Positions 60,545 to 64,000 of a DNA stretch of 64,000 nt are shown here, one piece after another. The notes beneath the pieces were generated by a model that searched no databases, had not been told where the DNA came from, and saw only the letters and a list, made by a program, of their open reading frames with translations. Source of the DNA: UBA4782 sp034429195. GTDB lineage: Bacteria > Chloroflexota > Anaerolineae > Anaerolineales > Anaerolineaceae. The stretch covers positions 1 through 64,000 of the forward strand of contig DAOUGQ010000019.1 in the NCBI GenBank assembly GCA_034429195.1, written 5' to 3'. The first letter of the stretch is position 1, and every line of letters begins with the position of its first letter. Made by a program: the position numbers and the translations under genes.

Positions 60545-62302
60545 TCATACATGTTCTTGTTCGAGTGATGGTGCATTTAGCTTTTGCAATAATGCATCAG
60601 CCATTGTTTGTACGCTCAATGGAGTGCGCGGTAAGCCTAATTCGGGTGGTAATGCCTGACCCAACTCTGTAATCTGTGGTGGAATGATATATGCCTGCCT
60701 GACGACTTCAGGCTGTGAAAAAACAGCTTCGGTTACATCATCTAATAATAATTTTCCACCACTCAATACGATAACCCGCTTGGCATATTCTGCTACTAAT
60801 GCCATATGGTGCGTGACGAATACTACTGTTCGCCCTTGTTCATGAAGTGCCTGGGCAATCTGCATGATCTGATGGCATCCCTTGTAATCTTGACCCGTGG
60901 TTGGCTCATCCAGTATGATGATCTCTGGATCAAGAGCCAGCGCACTTGCAATGACTACTTTAGCCCGATCACCTTTTGGCATAGCAGGAGGAAATTCTTC
61001 CCTTCTTCCTTCCAATCCAACCACCTTCAGGGTCTCTTCAATGCGTTTTTCAATTTCTTCGGGCGGCAATCCAAGGTTTTTGGGACCATAACTGATTTCT
61101 TCAGCCACTGTTTGGGCAAAAAGTTGTTGATCAGGGTTTTGCAACACAAAACCTACGTGTTCAGCCATTTCTGCTACCGCTGTTTTCTTGGTATCTCTCC
61201 CTGCAACCAACACTGTTCCCGATGTGGGTCGTAGCAGACCAAGTAAATTCTTTAAAACAGTGGTTTTGCCAGAACCATTTTGTCCGATCAGCGCAACAAA
61301 CTCTCCTTTTTTAATCTCAAAAGATACTCCTTTTACAGCATGCACATTCAGAGGCTGGTAGATGTAGTCAAGATTGTCTACAAGGATTGATGTTTGGGCA
61401 CCCTCAACAGTTTTATGGTTTTCTGGCACCACAGTGACTCTACCCGGTCTATTACCCACCAATTGAATGACATTTTCTTTGGCTTCATCGATCGTGATCG
61501 GGAAGGAAGAGAAAGGTTTCTCAGCTTCCTGCATTTTCGCTGCGAGTTGAGAAACCTGAGGAGAACGAATCATCAATTTCTTGAATAGAGGTAGATCGGA
61601 GAAGATCTGGCGGGGTGTTCCATCTGCTTCAAGCTTGCCTTCATTGAGGACAATCACCCTATCCATATGGCGAGCAATCATTTCAGAGGCATCAGTAGCC
61701 ATGATTATGGTCATGCCATATTTCTGGTTTAACTCACGTGCGACTGAGAGGACTTCTTCCACACCAACGGGATCCAATTGTGATGTGGCTTCATCCAATA
61801 CCAGAATATCTGGACGCATTGCAATATTTGCAGCAATTGCCAGGCGCTGCTTTTGTCCCCCGGAGAGTGACGTGGGCAGCCGATCTTCAAAACCTTTTAG
61901 CCGTACGACATTCAATGCCCATGCCACCCGTTCTTCTATATCTTCAGGGGACAGGCAGAGATTTTCAGCGCCAAAAGCAACTTCACTTTTCACCGAGGAG
62001 GTAAATAACTGGGTTTCAGGGTCCTCTAGAACGATACCAACCTTGGTTGCCAGAATAGAAATGCCTGCTTCCTGGGTATTAAGCCCATGAACTAGGACTT
62101 TACCGGCTAATCGTCCACCTATACTATTGGGGATAATCCCGTTCATCATCTGGCATAAAGTGCTTTTTCCTGCGCCATTCTCCCCCATGATGGCAACGAA
62201 CTCACCCTCATGAATAGTAAGATTCATGTGGGTGATGACCCAACGCTTACTGCGAGGGTAACGATACGATACATCCTGGAATTCAATGACGGGCGTTTTT
62301 AT
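60545..62302 (-). CDS. ECF double ATPase with non-standard ATA start
   Basis: Two ABC ATPases in one chain, about 585 aa. Domain 1 has Walker A GENGAGKSTLCQ, signature LSGGQKQRLAIA, Walker B ILVLDEATS; domain 2 (from about 300) has GQNGSGKTTVLK, an altered signature PKGDRAKVVIA, and ILDEPTTGQD. The first ATG (62227) would cut off the first strand and the A-loop. The frame runs in-phase upstream to residues VIEFQDVSYRYP, and AGGAG sits exactly seven bases before an ATA codon at 62302 where ATG is expected. The gene follows ecfT by 21 bases. The ATA could be a true rare start or a single-base sequence error. Confidence 0.82.
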   Translation of the reverse strand: MKTPVIEFQDVSYRYPRSKRWVITHMNLTIHEGEFVAIMGENGAGKSTLCQMMNGIIPNSIGGRLAGKVLVHGLNTQEAGISILATKVGIVLEDPETQLFTSSVKSEVAFGAENLCLSPEDIEERVAWALNVVRLKGFEDRLPTSLSGGQKQRLAIAANIAMRPDILVLDEATSQLDPVGVEEVLSVARELNQKYGMTIIMATDASEMIARHMDRVIVLNEGKLEADGTPRQIFSDLPLFKKLMIRSPQVSQLAAKMQEAEKPFSSFPITIDEAKENVIQLVGNRPGRVTVVPENHKTVEGAQTSILVDNLDYIYQPLNVHAVKGVSFEIKKGEFVALIGQNGSGKTTVLKNLLGLLRPTSGTVLVAGRDTKKTAVAEMAEHVGFVLQNPDQQLFAQTVAEEISYGPKNLGLPPEEIEKRIEETLKVVGLEGRREEFPPAMPKGDRAKVVIASALALDPEIIILDEPTTGQDYKGCHQIMQIAQALHEQGRTVVFVTHHMALVAEYAKRVIVLSGGKLLLDDVTEAVFSQPEVVRQAYIIPPQITELGQALPPELGLPRTPLSVQTMADALLQKLNAPSLEQEHV

Positions 62303-62323
62303 GGTATTTCTCCTGGTAAAGAA

Positions 62324-63115
62324 TTACAGATATCTTGAAAGGACGATAAAACCTATCGTGAACACTACCGTGGCGATCATGAAAAGCCAATCAGCGGTAC
62401 GCATTTTCAGATCTTTCAGGTAAGTGCGTTTCTTTGAAGCACCAAATGCTCGAGAATCCATAGCAACTGCCATTAATTGTGCACGACGCATGGAACCGAT
62501 CACAAGGGGGGTTACCAGCGCCGGATAAGCTCTCAACTTTTCACCAAGTTTCCCTTTTTCAAATGTTTGCATGGCGCGGAGTTTCTGTGCATCAACGATG
62601 ACTTTGGTTTCTGTTTGAAGAAGAGGGACAAGATTAAGGGCAGTGGTCATGGTATAAGCCATGGTGTATGGCAGGCCCATTTTTGTCATTCCCAATGCAA
62701 AATCTTGCACGGGGGTGGTGTAGCTGATCAGTGGCAACATGATGATCATGGCCATCAGGCGAAGAGCCAGTACAAAGGAATAGATAATTCCTTCCAATGT
62801 AATCTGCCCATATCCTTTACCAATAGGAATAAGTGGCTTAATAAGTGGAGTTGCACCCGGGTAGAAAATGGCCTGTATCACGAAGAGAAAAGCCGCAATA
62901 GGCAACAAGACTTTCATGAAGCCCAGGAACACACTGAATGGCAGTTTTGCTGAGAACCACAACAGAATGATCAATCCAAAGACCAATGCTGCTATGTAAA
63001 AGTCGTTGATCATCAAGATGCCAGTGCACGCTATGAGCATAAAGATGATCTTGACACGCGGATCTAGACGATGAAACAAGGTATTGCCGGGGTAGTAAGA
63101 AATTAAAGAACTCAC
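62324..63115 (-). CDS. ecfT: ECF transporter T component (second system)
   Basis: A 263 aa EcfT protein: five or six membrane helices and the coupling motif MDSRAFGASKKRTYL near the C-terminus. GTG start with AGGAG upstream. It is paralogous to the T protein at 50462-51268 (both have PGATPLIK-like and AFGA..RRT segments) and is followed by the double ATPase. Confidence 0.9.
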   Translation of the reverse strand: MSSLISYYPGNTLFHRLDPRVKIIFMLIACTGILMINDFYIAALVFGLIILLWFSAKLPFSVFLGFMKVLLPIAAFLFVIQAIFYPGATPLIKPLIPIGKGYGQITLEGIIYSFVLALRLMAMIIMLPLISYTTPVQDFALGMTKMGLPYTMAYTMTTALNLVPLLQTETKVIVDAQKLRAMQTFEKGKLGEKLRAYPALVTPLVIGSMRRAQLMAVAMDSRAFGASKKRTYLKDLKMRTADWLFMIATVVFTIGFIVLSRYL

Positions 63116-63127
63116 GCGATACTCCTA

Positions 63128-64000
63128 TCAGGTGGCACTAAAATGTAGATCTTGTCTAAAATCGCTGATTTCAATGTCGATTGCCTTGATCTCTGATTTT
63201 ATTGCGGCTTCGTCTACCGTCTTCAAAACACGATTACGCATCACAATTTCACCGTTAATAATGGTGTCACGTACATCATTGGATTTTGCACAAAAAACAA
63301 GCATGTTGAATAGATCAAAGTCATGAAATGGAGTCAGATGAGCAGACTGAGTGTCAACTACTATTACATCAGCCAGCTTTCCAGGATAGATCTCTCCTGT
63401 ATCCAGGTGGGCTACCTGAGCTGCATCAGCAGTAGCCATTTGAAAAGCATCAATGGGTTGAAGGGCGTTAGCATCATTGTTGGCGACTCGTGCCAGCATT
63501 ACGGCTGCCCGCATTTCCTCCCACATATCCAGAAGATCATTGGAAGCGCAGCCATCAGTTGCCAGGGACACCAGAATATCCATCTTTCGCATTGGAACAA
63601 CAGGGGCAATTCCATCTGAAAGCTTCATATTACTCTTGGGGCAATGCACTACCTGCGCTTTGGTTTGTGCGAGGAGTTGAAGGTCGTGCTGATTGCAATG
63701 AACGCAATGAACAGCACTTAGAGAATTATTTAATAGACCGAGATGATCCAGGTATTCAACAGGAGTACGACCTGTATCCCGTACCAAATCCCTGACCTCC
63801 TCTGCAGTTTCTGCAATATGGATCTGCATGCCCAGGTGATTATCCACTGCCACTTTTCCAGCCCATTGGAGAAAATCATCGGTACACAAAAACAGTGTAG
63901 AAGGCGCGGGAAAGACTGTGGTCAACCCATTAGGGTCGTGATGTTCATTGATGAAATCTATCATCTGATCTTTCATTGCAGATTCTGAAGAACGAAGTTC
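63128..64000 (-). CDS. Amidohydrolase-family deaminase, 5' end outside window
   Basis: The visible 291 codons are the C-terminal two thirds of a TRZ/ATZ-type metal amidohydrolase, the family of 5-methylthioadenosine/S-adenosylhomocysteine, guanine and atrazine deaminases. Seen are IHIAET (metal His), AVHCVHCNQHD, KSNMKLSDGIAPV and LATDGCASND (metal Asp). The HxH motif lies beyond the window; the frame stays open to base 64000. It is read just before the ECF T gene (13 bases apart), so the imported solute may be a base or nucleoside-like amine (inference). Confidence 0.85.
   Translation of the reverse strand, partial: ELRSSESAMKDQMIDFINEHHDPNGLTTVFPAPSTLFLCTDDFLQWAGKVAVDNHLGMQIHIAETAEEVRDLVRDTGRTPVEYLDHLGLLNNSLSAVHCVHCNQHDLQLLAQTKAQVVHCPKSNMKLSDGIAPVVPMRKMDILVSLATDGCASNDLLDMWEEMRAAVMLARVANNDANALQPIDAFQMATADAAQVAHLDTGEIYPGKLADVIVVDTQSAHLTPFHDFDLFNMLVFCAKSNDVRDTIINGEIVMRNRVLKTVDEAAIKSEIKAIDIEISDFRQDLHFSAT

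Overview
The window is a 64 kb bacterial chromosome segment with moderate, slightly AT-leaning base composition and long co-directional operons, mostly on the minus strand. No rRNA, tRNA, CRISPR array or insertion sequence was seen. The best taxonomic guess is Chloroflexota, class Anaerolineae. The guess rests on a Tad pilus locus with no secretin (as in an envelope without a typical outer membrane), NarL-type two-component systems, several ECF transporters and secreted beta-helix proteins. This is an inference from content; no marker gene is present.

Layout. (a) 287-3813, minus: a PAS-GAF sensor kinase, a NarL response regulator, a receiver-only protein and a PAP2 phosphatase. (b) 4086-9596, plus: a cyclic di-GMP-I riboswitch with its own terminator, then a large secreted beta-helix protein with three F-type-lectin-like domains, then a membrane-anchored beta-helix paralogue. 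(c) 9616-23963, minus: an exopolysaccharide operon with an initiating sugar transferase, a WbpB/D/E-like trio for a diacetamido sugar, a Wzz-type protein with a degenerate kinase domain, a fused MurJ-like flippase and O-antigen polymerase/ligase, three glycosyltransferases, a FemAB-like acyltransferase and a deacetylase-like protein. (d) 24416-34025, minus: a Tad locus (TadA, TPR-LysM protein, TadC, TadB, CpaE/TadZ, CpaB, TadG-like, two TadE-like), with an HD-GYP phosphodiesterase divergent at 34178. (e) 34868-37094: a secreted transglycosylase-like protein and a serine hydrolase. (f) 37152-44537, minus: fhcB-fhcA-fhcD-fhcC-mch plus two ATP-grasp ligases, a bacterial methanofuran/tetrahydromethanopterin C1 module. 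(g) 44561-57034, minus: a sugar ABC transporter, sugar isomerase, ADP-ribosylglycohydrolase, a complete ECF transporter, a small lipoprotein, a SorC regulator, an FGGY kinase and a PfkB kinase. (h) 57110-64000, minus: a second ECF transporter (S, fused A-A, T), a FAD/Fe-S oxidoreductase and a deaminase-type amidohydrolase cut by the window end.

How it fits together. Regions b and d suggest a cyclic di-GMP controlled surface lifestyle: an HD-GYP enzyme beside the pilus locus, a cyclic di-GMP riboswitch on the adhesin-like gene, and the polysaccharide operon between them. Regions f and g join sugar uptake and phosphorylation to an H4MPT-linked C1 branch: fhcB starts only 23 bases after the sugar-binding protein gene, so the two may share a transcript.

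Most notable: the Fhc/Mch module in this host context, with an N-terminal four-cysteine motif in FhcB; the flippase-polymerase fusion; the riboswitch-terminator pair; and an ECF double ATPase whose true N-terminus appears to begin at a non-standard ATA codon. Two copies of a 40-base intergenic repeat lie 23 kb apart.
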